Below are positions 1 through 6,774 of a DNA stretch of 64,000 bases, piece by piece. The position numbers were made by a program, and so were the translations under genes. The stretch covers positions 62,001-126,000 of the forward strand of contig CAJPOP010000003.1 of the NCBI GenBank assembly GCA_905372305.1. The letters are read 5' to 3'. Positions within the stretch are counted from its first letter, which is position 1, and each line of letters begins with the position of its first letter. Origin of the DNA: Candidatus Saccharimonadota bacterium (GTDB lineage Bacteria; Patescibacteriota; Saccharimonadia; Saccharimonadales; Saccharimonadaceae). The notes under the pieces are model-generated. The model searched no databases. It had not been told where the DNA came from and was given only the letters and a program-made list of their open reading frames with translations.

Positions 1-225
1 ATACATCACCCAAACTAGTGGCGTATCAAATGTCATGTTATCAGACAATTGCTGCTGATTATGTCGTAATTCGTCCAACTCTATCCGTATCTGTTCGACA
101 CCGCTATTCTTCAATTTCGCCAACGCCAAACGGCGCTCCGCAGCAGCAATCTTTACTGTCAAAGTCTTATATTCATCATACATATCAAGCAGCTTATCGA
201 CCGCCGCTCTCGCATTGTCCATCAT
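1..225 (-). CDS. Hypothetical protein, N-terminal part (runs off window)
   Basis: The frame is open from an ATG at 225 to the window edge, giving 75 residues. A GAAGGAG ribosome site sits just upstream. The ATG overlaps the stop of the upstream COG0523 GTPase gene as ATGA, so the two are probably translationally coupled in one operon. The visible part is hydrophilic and helical, with heptad-like spacing (IAAAERRLALAKLK) that suggests a coiled coil. I do not recognise the family. It may belong to the metal-homeostasis operon by position only. Confidence 0.6.
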   Translation of the reverse strand, partial: MMDNARAAVDKLLDMYDEYKTLTVKIAAAERRLALAKLKNSGVEQIRIELDELRHNQQQLSDNMTFDTPLVWVMY

Positions 226-1121
226 CCCAACTCCTTCATAATTACTGCGCGCGTAATCTCACGCGCCCGCTCGCCAATGACAACTAATTTTAATGACTCG
301 TCAATGGCACCGCGCGTGACCCGCATTTGCTGCGGCGTTGCCTCGATGTGGTATATTTCGTTACCGTCAGCGACCGCGCCTTTCATGCGCCGCAAAGCAT
401 ATTTACTTCGTAAATTCGTCCAAATATTTTCAATTTTTTCAGCACTAATAGCCAAACTAGCCACATCAACTACGCTATAATTTAAGGTATTCTCAGTCAC
501 GTTTTCCGCAGGCTCGTGCAGCAGTAAATAGTCCAAAATCTGCGACTTGTCATCAAGTCGGACCAGATCAAATTTGCCGTGATCCATATTCACAACGTTG
601 GTTAGCCCTTGTTGCAACAATGTTTCAATTAGCTGCTGGCGATCATTTTCAGCCAGCAAATCCAGTTTACTGATTAGTACCGTATCCGCTGCCTGAGCTT
701 CCGCCAGCAACGTCTCAGACAAACCATCAACTCTAGCTTCAGCTCCATCCACAACATACAACGATTGCTTCAAATCATACTGCTCAAATACATCACTCGC
801 CAGCAATTTCTCGAGCACCCGCAAAGTATTAGCAACACCAGTTGACTCAATGATAACCGGTGCTTTTCCGCTTATTGCAAAATTGTGCAAAATGTCAATC
901 AGCTCTTCGCCGCTACTGCAGCAGATACACTCGCCAGCAATTGTTGCCAGTTCATCAACGCGTTGCGCCAGAGTGCAACTGTCAATACTTTCCGACGCAA
1001 ACTCATTCTCAACCACTCGCGCGCCAGCAAACTCAGGCTGCTGCACTAAAAAATCGACCAGCGTGGTTTTGCCGGCACCCAGCGCTCCGTTCACCAAATA
1101 TAATGCACTCTTATCATTCAT
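222..1121 (-). CDS. COG0523/CobW-family G3E GTPase, putative zinc chaperone
   Basis: The 299-residue product has a P-loop GALGAGKT at 12-19, the family CxCC metal motif CICC at 65-68, an ESTG switch at 92-95 and an SKLD base-recognition motif at 151-154. COG0523 proteins are GTP-dependent metallochaperones, and many respond to zinc shortage. The gene starts 2 nt after a nicotianamine-synthase-like gene, and a Fur/Zur-type regulator is divergent from that pair. This context makes a zinc or other transition-metal role likely. The exact client protein cannot be told from sequence. Confidence 0.88.
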   Translation of the reverse strand: MNDKSALYLVNGALGAGKTTLVDFLVQQPEFAGARVVENEFASESIDSCTLAQRVDELATIAGECICCSSGEELIDILHNFAISGKAPVIIESTGVANTLRVLEKLLASDVFEQYDLKQSLYVVDGAEARVDGLSETLLAEAQAADTVLISKLDLLAENDRQQLIETLLQQGLTNVVNMDHGKFDLVRLDDKSQILDYLLLHEPAENVTENTLNYSVVDVASLAISAEKIENIWTNLRSKYALRRMKGAVADGNEIYHIEATPQQMRVTRGAIDESLKLVVIGERAREITRAVIMKELG

Positions 1122-1123
1122 AA

Positions 1124-1891
1124 TTAGCCTTTCTTATACACGTATACTGAGTTAATGATATCTTCGTCAGGATTATACTCGACCAGCAGCTGTACGCGCT
1201 GCAAACTATTCGGGTCAAACGCTGGGTATAGCAACGTTTTCGCACCATGCGCGCCACGTACAATGATCCGCCCGCCAGGCCGAAGCGCTGGCAAAATATT
1301 ATCAATAATTTGCTGTTTGGCTTCAACCGAATCGCCCGCCAGCCCAGCCACATAAATCACGTCGTAAGCATTATCCGGCAAAGCTACCGTCGCTCCGTCC
1401 GCCAACAAACATTCGCCAACTGGCCAAGCAATCGCCCGCGCTAGCTCGCGCGACTGTGCCAAAGCAGCCGGCGCCACGTCCACCAAATCAACCGCTGCGC
1501 CTGTCTGACGCCACAGACACCAAGCCGTCAAAGGCAGGGGGCCGCTGCCAATCATCGCCGCGCGGCTACTGTCAGTCAAAGACAAACCCGACCCGCCCAG
1601 TAAGCCAACTTCACGCCGCACCAGCTCGCGGTAATTGTCAATATACCAAAACTTTTCCAGCTCTTGCTGCGGACGGGCTGAGCTGGCAATTCGCCGCGAC
1701 CAATACATCTCCATCTCTGATTCCGACAGAGAACAACGTCGCTGCACTTCGCGACACACCTCATCATTACACCACTTCGGTAACTTTGTAGCTTGCACAA
1801 CTGCCGCCACCAAGCCAGAAAAAGCCGCATTGACGTCTGGCGATGGTGCAAACTCGTGCAAATTCATCACTGTTTTAATTGCTGTATCCAT
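1124..1891 (-). CDS. Nicotianamine synthase-like protein (metallophore biosynthesis)
   Basis: The 255-residue product carries the nicotianamine synthase signature GSGPLPLT at 115-122. Further family-like segments are VAGLAGDSVEAK at 181-192, RGAHGAKTLLYPAFDP at 212-227 and INSV near the C terminus. Nicotianamine synthases join aminobutyrate units from S-adenosylmethionine, and bacterial relatives such as CntL make opine metallophore precursors. The fold would be a Rossmann-like SAM enzyme in the cytosol. It is first in an operon with the COG0523 GTPase (2-nt gap) and divergent from a Fur/Zur-like gene, which fits control by metal. No opine dehydrogenase or exporter is visible in the window, so the final product is unknown. 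Confidence 0.82.
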   Translation of the reverse strand: MDTAIKTVMNLHEFAPSPDVNAAFSGLVAAVVQATKLPKWCNDEVCREVQRRCSLSESEMEMYWSRRIASSARPQQELEKFWYIDNYRELVRREVGLLGGSGLSLTDSSRAAMIGSGPLPLTAWCLWRQTGAAVDLVDVAPAALAQSRELARAIAWPVGECLLADGATVALPDNAYDVIYVAGLAGDSVEAKQQIIDNILPALRPGGRIIVRGAHGAKTLLYPAFDPNSLQRVQLLVEYNPDEDIINSVYVYKKG

Positions 1892-1921
1892 AGCTTTTCA
1901 TAATGCCAAACCCTCCGAATT

Positions 1922-1958
1922 ATTGCAAATTTGTTGCAATAAGTTGTATACTTGCAAT
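1922..1958 (+). promoter_or_regulatory. fur/zur promoter with overlapping 7-5-7 operator
   Basis: A perfect inverted repeat, ATTGCAA-ATTTG-TTGCAAT, spans 1922-1940. A third TTGCAAT half-site lies at 1952-1958. The -35 TTGCAA (1923-1928) and -10 TATACT (1947-1952) are 18 bp apart and interleave with these half-sites. The transcript would start within a few bases of the regulator's ATG at 1962. The position between the regulator and the divergent metal operon suggests autoregulation and joint control. Confidence 0.65.
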
Positions 1959-1961
1959 ATC

Positions 1962-2444
1962 ATGACCCTCGATGATCTATTCAAACAGCACAACCTGCGC
2001 CTCACCAAACCGCGCCAGCAAGTTTTCGACGCATTGCAAAAATCAGACGTTCCGCTGACTATCAGCGATATTGCAAAAAAGTGCAAAACTATTGACCGTA
2101 CTAGCGTTTACCGCGCGCTGGTCATCTTTGACAGGCTGAAGATCGTCAATGCCGTGACTATTGGCTGGAAAAATTACTACGAACTCGCTGAACCGTTCAT
2201 TCCGCATCATCACCATTTATATTGCATCCGCTGCCAAAACGCCGCGCCAATTCAAACGCCGGAGCTTGAACAGCTTATTCGCTATCTTGGCAATAAATAC
2301 GATTTCAAAGTTACCGAGCACCACTTTGAACTGGAAGGTTTGTGTAAAAATTGCCGGCAAGCATTACACGAACAAGCCTCGCGCCAGCACGAGCAAGACC
2401 AAAGCCAAAGTCTCCAAGAGCCTAATCAAAAAGCCAAGGATTGA
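1962..2444 (+). CDS. Fur-family metalloregulator (Zur-like)
   Basis: This 160-residue protein has the Fur layout: a winged-helix DNA-binding domain (about 1-80, with LTKPRQQVFDAL and DRTSVYRAL) and a dimerisation and metal-binding domain. A His-rich stretch HHHH at 82-85 precedes two CxxC pairs (C88/C91 and C128/C131) that would hold structural zinc. The open frame extends further upstream, but ATG 1962 fits both the promoter and the family N terminus. It is divergent from the nicotianamine-synthase-like and COG0523 genes, which favours a Zur role over iron-sensing Fur; metal identity is inferred. The acidic and Gln-rich tail after residue 135 is unusual. Confidence 0.9.
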   Translation: MTLDDLFKQHNLRLTKPRQQVFDALQKSDVPLTISDIAKKCKTIDRTSVYRALVIFDRLKIVNAVTIGWKNYYELAEPFIPHHHHLYCIRCQNAAPIQTPELEQLIRYLGNKYDFKVTEHHFELEGLCKNCRQALHEQASRQHEQDQSQSLQEPNQKAKD

Positions 2445-2464
2445 AACATCTCCTCGGCTTTTAT
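2430..2464 (+). terminator. Rho-independent terminator after fur-family gene
   Basis: AAAGCCAAGGA (2430-2440) pairs with TCCTCGGCTTT (2451-2461) with one mismatch. The regulator's stop codon lies in the loop, and a short T-run follows. Confidence 0.6.
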
Positions 2465-2516
2465 AAACCTGCAATCAAACCAGAACTAAAATAACTTCAA
2501 ATAAGCCCGAACGAAG

Positions 2517-3515
2517 TTACTCTTCAATTTTCGCCGCCAAAGCCTCGCGCTCGCGCACCAGTTGGCGGTATTGCTTCATAGCGCTCATCATGGCATTGCG
2601 CTGCTTACTGTCGAGGTCAAAAATCGCCAATAGCACCGCGTCAATCTCCTTCAGTGCCTGCTGCACATCCGACAAATTAGATAATCCTGGCACGGAATCC
2701 AAGTATCCAGCCCTAATCGCTTCGGTTTTTTTCTGATATAAATCTAGCCGCTTCGCCGGGCTTGATGCCGACTTTTTACCGAGGCGCGCCAATGCTTTTT
2801 CATATTCCTGCCGCGCCGCCAGCACCGTCACCAAATCAATTTTCAAACCAAACAACCGCGCCGGCAGCCCGCCGTTAAGCTGCTCAATGGCCGCCATCTC
2901 GCCGTCAATCGCTGCCAGCCGCCGCCGAGATTCTTTCTCTAAACGCCGCACCTGCCGCCGTACCTGCCGCTTCTGCCGCCAGCGCGCCAGCCAGTTCTTG
3001 TTTGCATCAACAATTGCCACGCCGCTCGCTTTAGCCGCCTCCCGGTACAGTTCGTACGCGACATAACGTTCAATTTGTTCATTACAAACATCCATTGGCT
3101 GATTAACAAACGACAACGCCAATTCATACAGTTTCCGTTCACCCTTAGAATAACGCATATTTACGAAAGTCTGCCGTTCCTGCGCCAGCCGCTGCCGAAT
3201 CGCCGAATCTAATACCTCCAAGCGCTGCGCTTCATTTTCCGCCAGCAGCGCCGACTTAAACGCTTCAATCAGCTGCGAATCATGCGGAGCGTTCTGAATC
3301 GTCTCCAACCGCGGCAAAAGTTCGCCGCGCCACTGCATGAAAAACTCCAGCGACATCGGAACCGTCCTGTCCAGCCGGCGCGCCATTTTACGAAACTGGC
3401 GCGGACAGGCCGCAAACGCTGCCTCAGCCTCAGCACGAAACCTCAGCGGACGGTTCTCAGCCTTTTTCATCAGCGCCGCAAACCGCGTCGTAAACAATCT
3501 CTCAACCTCGCTCAT
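2517..3515 (-). CDS. Hypothetical helical protein
   Basis: This 332-residue product is rich in Arg, Ala, Glu and Leu, with long predicted helices. A strongly basic stretch near 180-200 (WRQKRQVRRQVRR) is followed by likely coiled coil. I see no signal peptide, membrane segment or catalytic motif. Its start overlaps the end of the upstream unknown gene by 14 nt, so the two probably form a translationally coupled pair. I do not recognise the family. Confidence 0.6.
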   Translation of the reverse strand: MSEVERLFTTRFAALMKKAENRPLRFRAEAEAAFAACPRQFRKMARRLDRTVPMSLEFFMQWRGELLPRLETIQNAPHDSQLIEAFKSALLAENEAQRLEVLDSAIRQRLAQERQTFVNMRYSKGERKLYELALSFVNQPMDVCNEQIERYVAYELYREAAKASGVAIVDANKNWLARWRQKRQVRRQVRRLEKESRRRLAAIDGEMAAIEQLNGGLPARLFGLKIDLVTVLAARQEYEKALARLGKKSASSPAKRLDLYQKKTEAIRAGYLDSVPGLSNLSDVQQALKEIDAVLLAIFDLDSKQRNAMMSAMKQYRQLVREREALAAKIEE

Positions 3516-4014
3516 AATGAACTCTCACCTTTCTGAATGAATAATCAAATAATTTTTGCCACGCTCGTCCTGCCTTATCAAACCGGCGAACTTCGCCGTT
3601 AACCGAAGCAACTTTTACTAATGCCGGGCTATACGGCACTTGCAAACTGTACCATTTCACATCTTTTTTGTTCCAAGAATACAGCGACGGGAAAGCCTGC
3701 TTAAATAGCTTGACGCCATTCCGGTAAAAATAATTCAAATCGCCGTCCGGCAGATAAAACTTGCCGATGGTAATGCCCATATTTTTCGACATAGTAACGA
3801 CATCCGCCAGCGTCTGCTGCCCGCCATCCGGCGCAACGAACAGCGCGTAAACGTCGCCGGAACTGCGGAACAGAATTGCATACGAACCATCGCCAGTCTC
3901 GATATCATCAAACAAAATTTCGTCAATCAGCAAATTGACCCGAAACACCCGCGGAATCAACTCGTTGCACTGATCGCGCCGCAATTTATCGTACTGAACG
4001 TCATTAGCTGTCAT
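3502..4014 (-). CDS. Hypothetical protein
   Basis: This 170-residue product has no motif I recognise. It looks like a mixed alpha/beta globular domain, with segments such as SYAILFRSSGDVYALFVAPDGG. It is the first gene of a two-gene unit with the helical protein downstream (14-nt overlap). The start at 4014 is supported by a promoter whose -10 ends 7 nt before the ATG, implying a leaderless mRNA. Confidence 0.6.
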   Translation of the reverse strand: MTANDVQYDKLRRDQCNELIPRVFRVNLLIDEILFDDIETGDGSYAILFRSSGDVYALFVAPDGGQQTLADVVTMSKNMGITIGKFYLPDGDLNYFYRNGVKLFKQAFPSLYSWNKKDVKWYSLQVPYSPALVKVASVNGEVRRFDKAGRAWQKLFDYSFRKVRVHYERG

Positions 4015-4021
4015 ATATTTG

Positions 4022-4050
4022 ACTATACTATTTTAGAGACAAAAAGTCAA
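4022..4050 (-). promoter_or_regulatory. Sigma-70-type promoter, leaderless type
   Basis: Reading the minus strand, TTGACT (4050-4045) and TATAGT (4027-4022) are 17 bp apart. The ATG of the downstream gene follows after 7 nt. The TTGACTTTTTG core recurs upstream of genes starting at 54503 and 55873. Confidence 0.65.
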
Positions 4051-4127
4051 TATTATGCCAAAGCTTTTTCCTGCGCGCTGCCGCGAATCGCCGGATAAAT
4101 CTTCCGTAAAGCCCATAAAAATCCAAT

Positions 4128-4170
4128 CAAAAAAGCACCAGGTAAGGGTGGGCATCACCTGGTGCTTTTT
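4128..4170 (-). terminator. Strong bidirectional terminator of the ncRNA
   Basis: AGCACCAGGT (4134-4143) pairs with ACCTGGTGC (4157-4165). The stem is flanked by an A-run and a T-run, so it could stop transcription from either side. It ends the putative minus-strand RNA. Confidence 0.85.
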
Positions 4171-4440
4171 CGCCCTTCAACCCACCCGAGCTCTCGTTTC
4201 AGCGAAGCGTCGCGGCTAAAACTCCAAAAGCCCGCGCCTGATTATCATCAACACCATCCAGTGCTCGCCTTAACTGAGTCGCCTTAAAAAAGGGCAGTTA
4301 AAGGGGTTAGTATGCGCGTAACGTTGAATCGCAAAAAGTGGAGGGTAAGAATACTTAATGCCATTGCGCGCAACCTAACATATAGTTAGAATAGGGGGTA
4401 TAAGGTGCTTTTGATTAGCGCTTTAAGCTAACCAATCGCT
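4128..4440 (-). ncRNA. Probable structured non-coding RNA, unknown class
   Basis: No credible gene occupies about 300 bp bounded on the minus strand by a consensus promoter (TTGACA, 17 bp, TATAAT at 4473-4445) and an intrinsic terminator (4170-4128). The RNA could fold into CTAAC-loop-GTTAG (4375-4389) and a 9-bp stem pairing 4295-4303 with 4268-4276. That stem gains a G-U pair only in the minus-strand RNA. A longer alternative helix pairs 4306-4318 with 4367-4379. I could not match it to RNase P (no GAGGAAAGUC element), tmRNA (no tRNA-like T arm) or SRP RNA (no GGAAGCAGCC-type loop). It may be a lineage-specific RNA or a diverged housekeeping RNA. Confidence 0.6.
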
Positions 4441-4444
4441 CCTG

Positions 4445-4486
4445 ATTATAGCAAGCATTTGACAACATGTCAATACTTTTTATCAC
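4445..4486. promoter_or_regulatory. Overlapping divergent promoters (ncRNA and dprA)
   Basis: On the minus strand, TTGACA (4473-4468), a 17-bp spacer and TATAAT (4450-4445) form a consensus promoter for the ncRNA. On the plus strand, TTGACA (4459-4464) and a weak TATCAC (4481-4486) would start dprA at about its ATG at 4494. The two -35 boxes form the dyad TTGACA-ACA-TGTCAA, so the promoters probably compete for polymerase. Confidence 0.7.
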
Positions 4487-4493
4487 AAAAGTC

Positions 4494-5363
4494 ATGGAAA
4501 TCAATAGAATCCGTCCAGATGAGCATAATTTTACCCAGAGGTTGGCAAGTATTGCTAATCCGCCGAAAAGCTTGTGTTTCATGGGAACATTGCCGACGAG
4601 CGGCGCGCCAGTCGTGGCAATCGTTGGCTCGCGCAAGCCCTCGGCGTATGGCCGGGAGGTGACCGAGCAGCTGGCGGGCGACCTGGCAAAAGCCGGCTGC
4701 ATCATCGTTAGCGGCTTGGCGCTCGGTATCGACGGCATCGCCCAAAGGGCCGCCCTGGAAGCTGGCGGCACAGTCATCGGCATCATCCCCAATGAACTGC
4801 CCGACATCTCGCCGCAAACCAATTACAAATTAGCCATGAACATCATAAAAAACGGCGGCGCTATTCTATCCGAGTGGAAAAAAGGCGACGGTAAAGTCGT
4901 CAATCGCTGGAGTTTCTTGGAGCGCAACCGCTTAGTCTCCGGCCTGGCTGACGCCGTCATCATCACCGAGGCCGCTGAGCGCAGCGGCACGCTAAACACC
5001 GCCGCCCACGCCTTATCCCAAGGCCGCGACGTCTTTGCTGTACCGGGCAACATCACCAGCCCGCTATCTGCCGGCTGCAACGCGCTGCTCAAACAAGGCG
5101 CCTATCCCGCCACCGAGGCCAAAGACATCCTGCAAATAATCGCGCCGGAACAATTGAAAAAAATAGACCAAAGCCAATTACCGCTCGGCAGCTCGCCGGA
5201 AGAAACGATCATCATCAACCTGATAGCCGGCGGCATTCGCAGCGGTGACCAATTACAGCAACAATCAGGACTGTCGGCGTCAAACTTTTCAACGGCGCTA
5301 ACTATGCTAGAAATCAACGGCGTAATCAAGCCGCTCGGGGCGAATAATTGGATGCTTAAATAA
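4494..5363 (+). CDS. dprA: DNA-processing protein DprA
   Basis: DprA loads RecA on incoming single-stranded DNA during natural transformation. The Rossmann core is clear: VAIVGSRKPSAYGRE, then SGLALGIDGIAQ, then SEWKKGDG, then FLERNRLVSGLAD and VFAVPGN. A short winged-helix domain follows at the C terminus. The protein lacks the N-terminal SAM-like domain of longer DprAs. I chose ATG 4494 (product MEINRIRPDEH..., 289 aa) because the plus-strand -10 ends 7 nt before it; an in-frame ATG at 4467 lies upstream of that -10. DNA uptake is expected in Saccharibacteria, which salvage nucleotides and take up DNA. Confidence 0.93.
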   Translation: MEINRIRPDEHNFTQRLASIANPPKSLCFMGTLPTSGAPVVAIVGSRKPSAYGREVTEQLAGDLAKAGCIIVSGLALGIDGIAQRAALEAGGTVIGIIPNELPDISPQTNYKLAMNIIKNGGAILSEWKKGDGKVVNRWSFLERNRLVSGLADAVIITEAAERSGTLNTAAHALSQGRDVFAVPGNITSPLSAGCNALLKQGAYPATEAKDILQIIAPEQLKKIDQSQLPLGSSPEETIIINLIAGGIRSGDQLQQQSGLSASNFSTALTMLEINGVIKPLGANNWMLK

Positions 5364-5474
5364 TGCCGGTGGCGCCAGGCGTCAAAAAACCAGTCAGCGG
5401 TTCGACCTGGTGATTATACCCGATCAAACCGTCCATGCTTGCTACTGCATGCTTTTTAGTACTATCCTTTTGCT

Positions 5475-6134
5475 ATGGAACAAGTACCGAAAGAACCAGA
5501 AAATTTGTCGAATGACGGAGCAGACAGCGATAGAAAACCGCTTTTTAATAGCAAGGATATCTTCACTATTCCTAACGCTATGAGCATAACAGGCGGTATA
5601 CTAACTTGGCATGGCGCAGGAAGCATTGAGAATACTGCTGGCTTATCAGAGGTCATAATCGGAAGAATAATCGACGTACTCGACGGGGCAGTCGCCCGCG
5701 CAACAGGACAGACGAGCAACCTTGGCGCAGGCGTTGATGCTGGTATTGACAAAGCAGCTACAGCGAAATTACTCTGTGATTTGACCAGAAAGAATGCAGC
5801 ACCAAAACCAGTCATTGGTACAATCGCCCTATTGAACACGATAAACGCCGCCGCAACGGGCATCGCTAATATACGCAACAGAAAAAAAGGAGCTTCAGAT
5901 CGACCGTCCAAGTCCGGAAAGCTCGCCATGGCAAGTGAAACAGTTACATTATTCGCCTATGCGGGCGCCTACACTGCCGAACATAACGGACGCCCAGGAC
6001 TAGCCAAAATACTCCGTAAACTCGGTCGCGCCACATTCATAGCCTCGCTGCCGTTTGCTACTTGCGCTGCACACGAATACCTTAAAAGAGCCACCGCCAA
6101 TAATGACGATGACAATAATTCGCTCAATTATTGA
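5475..6134 (+). CDS. CDP-alcohol phosphatidyltransferase family protein
   Basis: The 219-residue product holds a perfect CDP-alcohol phosphotransferase motif: D67, D70-G71, A74-R75, G84, D88, D92 with canonical spacing. The family moves phosphate-linked head groups or diglycerides from CDP-linked donors in the membrane, as in phosphatidylglycerol-phosphate synthase. Hydrophobic stretches flank the motif (33-45 and about 110-135), but the protein is less hydrophobic than a typical PgsA. The acceptor cannot be named. It stands alone between dprA and an unknown gene on the same strand. Confidence 0.8.
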   Translation: MEQVPKEPENLSNDGADSDRKPLFNSKDIFTIPNAMSITGGILTWHGAGSIENTAGLSEVIIGRIIDVLDGAVARATGQTSNLGAGVDAGIDKAATAKLLCDLTRKNAAPKPVIGTIALLNTINAAATGIANIRNRKKGASDRPSKSGKLAMASETVTLFAYAGAYTAEHNGRPGLAKILRKLGRATFIASLPFATCAAHEYLKRATANNDDDNNSLNY

Positions 6135-6236
6135 CTTTCTGTCCACTAATTGATATATATATCGGATTTTCAAAGAGTGAAGGTCTGATGTTATCAAATA
6201 GTTACGCGGAAAATTGGCGAAAGGGAAGAGCTAAAT

Positions 6237-6710
6237 ATGAATTATGAAGATTTAAGGCGCCAACACCAAGAAGAATGGGAGCGGCAACAAGAAGAATGGA
6301 AACGTGCACAACGTTGGCAAGTTAGATTTGGAAGCCTGGGGATGTTTACACGATTCTTTGTACAAGGTCCTCCGGAGCAAAGAATGACAGAGCTATCGTT
6401 TGATACTAGCAAACTCGAGACCGGAAGAACCGAACCGCCCAATGATCAAATAAGAATCTACGACGGCTTCCTAGTTGAAGGTCGTGTCGGTGAAATTAAT
6501 ACCAGCGAGGAAGAATGTTTAAGAGGTATTGGTAGAATAGTTGCAAAATCTCTTAAAATTGCCGGATATAATCCTGAGACAGACGGCTTTATATTTCTTG
6601 CAGAACAAGGAGATCCCTTCGATAATCTGTTAGTCGTATACAGAGAAGTTAAAGAAATCTTAAACCATAATCATGATGCCTCCGATGACGAACAATCACA
6701 AGTGCAATAA
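6237..6710 (+). CDS. Hypothetical protein with coiled N terminus
   Basis: This 157-residue protein starts with a charged helical repeat rich in Gln, Glu and Trp (QEEWERQQEEWKRAQRW), probably a coiled coil. An alpha/beta domain without recognisable motifs follows. A GAAAGGGAAGAG ribosome site precedes the ATG. I do not recognise the family. Confidence 0.6.
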   Translation: MNYEDLRRQHQEEWERQQEEWKRAQRWQVRFGSLGMFTRFFVQGPPEQRMTELSFDTSKLETGRTEPPNDQIRIYDGFLVEGRVGEINTSEEECLRGIGRIVAKSLKIAGYNPETDGFIFLAEQGDPFDNLLVVYREVKEILNHNHDASDDEQSQVQ

Positions 6711-6716
6711 CTCCTG

Positions 6717-6742
6717 CACCGCCGAACCTCTTTGGCGGTTGT
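6717..6742 (+). terminator. Weak hairpin between 6237 gene and topA
   Basis: ACCGCC (6718-6723) pairs with GGCGGT (6734-6739) across a 10-nt loop. There is little T-run, so it may be only a partial terminator. It abuts the topA -35 box. Confidence 0.4.
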
Positions 6743-6766
6743 GGTTACACGGCGATTTGTTATAAT
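6739..6766 (+). promoter_or_regulatory. topA promoter, leaderless type
   Basis: TTGTGG (6739-6744) and TATAAT (6761-6766) are 16 bp apart. The -10 ends 8 nt before the topA ATG, leaving no room for a ribosome site. Confidence 0.65.
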
Positions 6767-6774
6767 ATAAAACT

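Noticed and set aside
1635..1961. N-terminal extension of the Fur-family protein
   Set aside because: This stretch is the reverse of the nicotianamine-synthase-like gene and lies upstream of the promoter.
4277..4359. 26-codon ORF (MALSILTLHF...) inside the ncRNA
   Set aside because: No ribosome site, and it crosses predicted stems; more likely chance.
4171..4440. tmRNA, RNase P RNA or SRP RNA identity for the putative ncRNA
   Set aside because: The T-arm with GGTTCGA, the GAGGAAAGUC element and the SRP GGAAGCAGCC loop are all missing on the minus strand.
4415..4822. 135-codon minus-strand frame opposite dprA
   Set aside because: Shadow frame; it crosses the ncRNA promoter.
5390..5415. Possible tRNA T-loop (GGTTCGACC)
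   Set aside because: No paired T stem, acceptor stem or anticodon arm on either strand.
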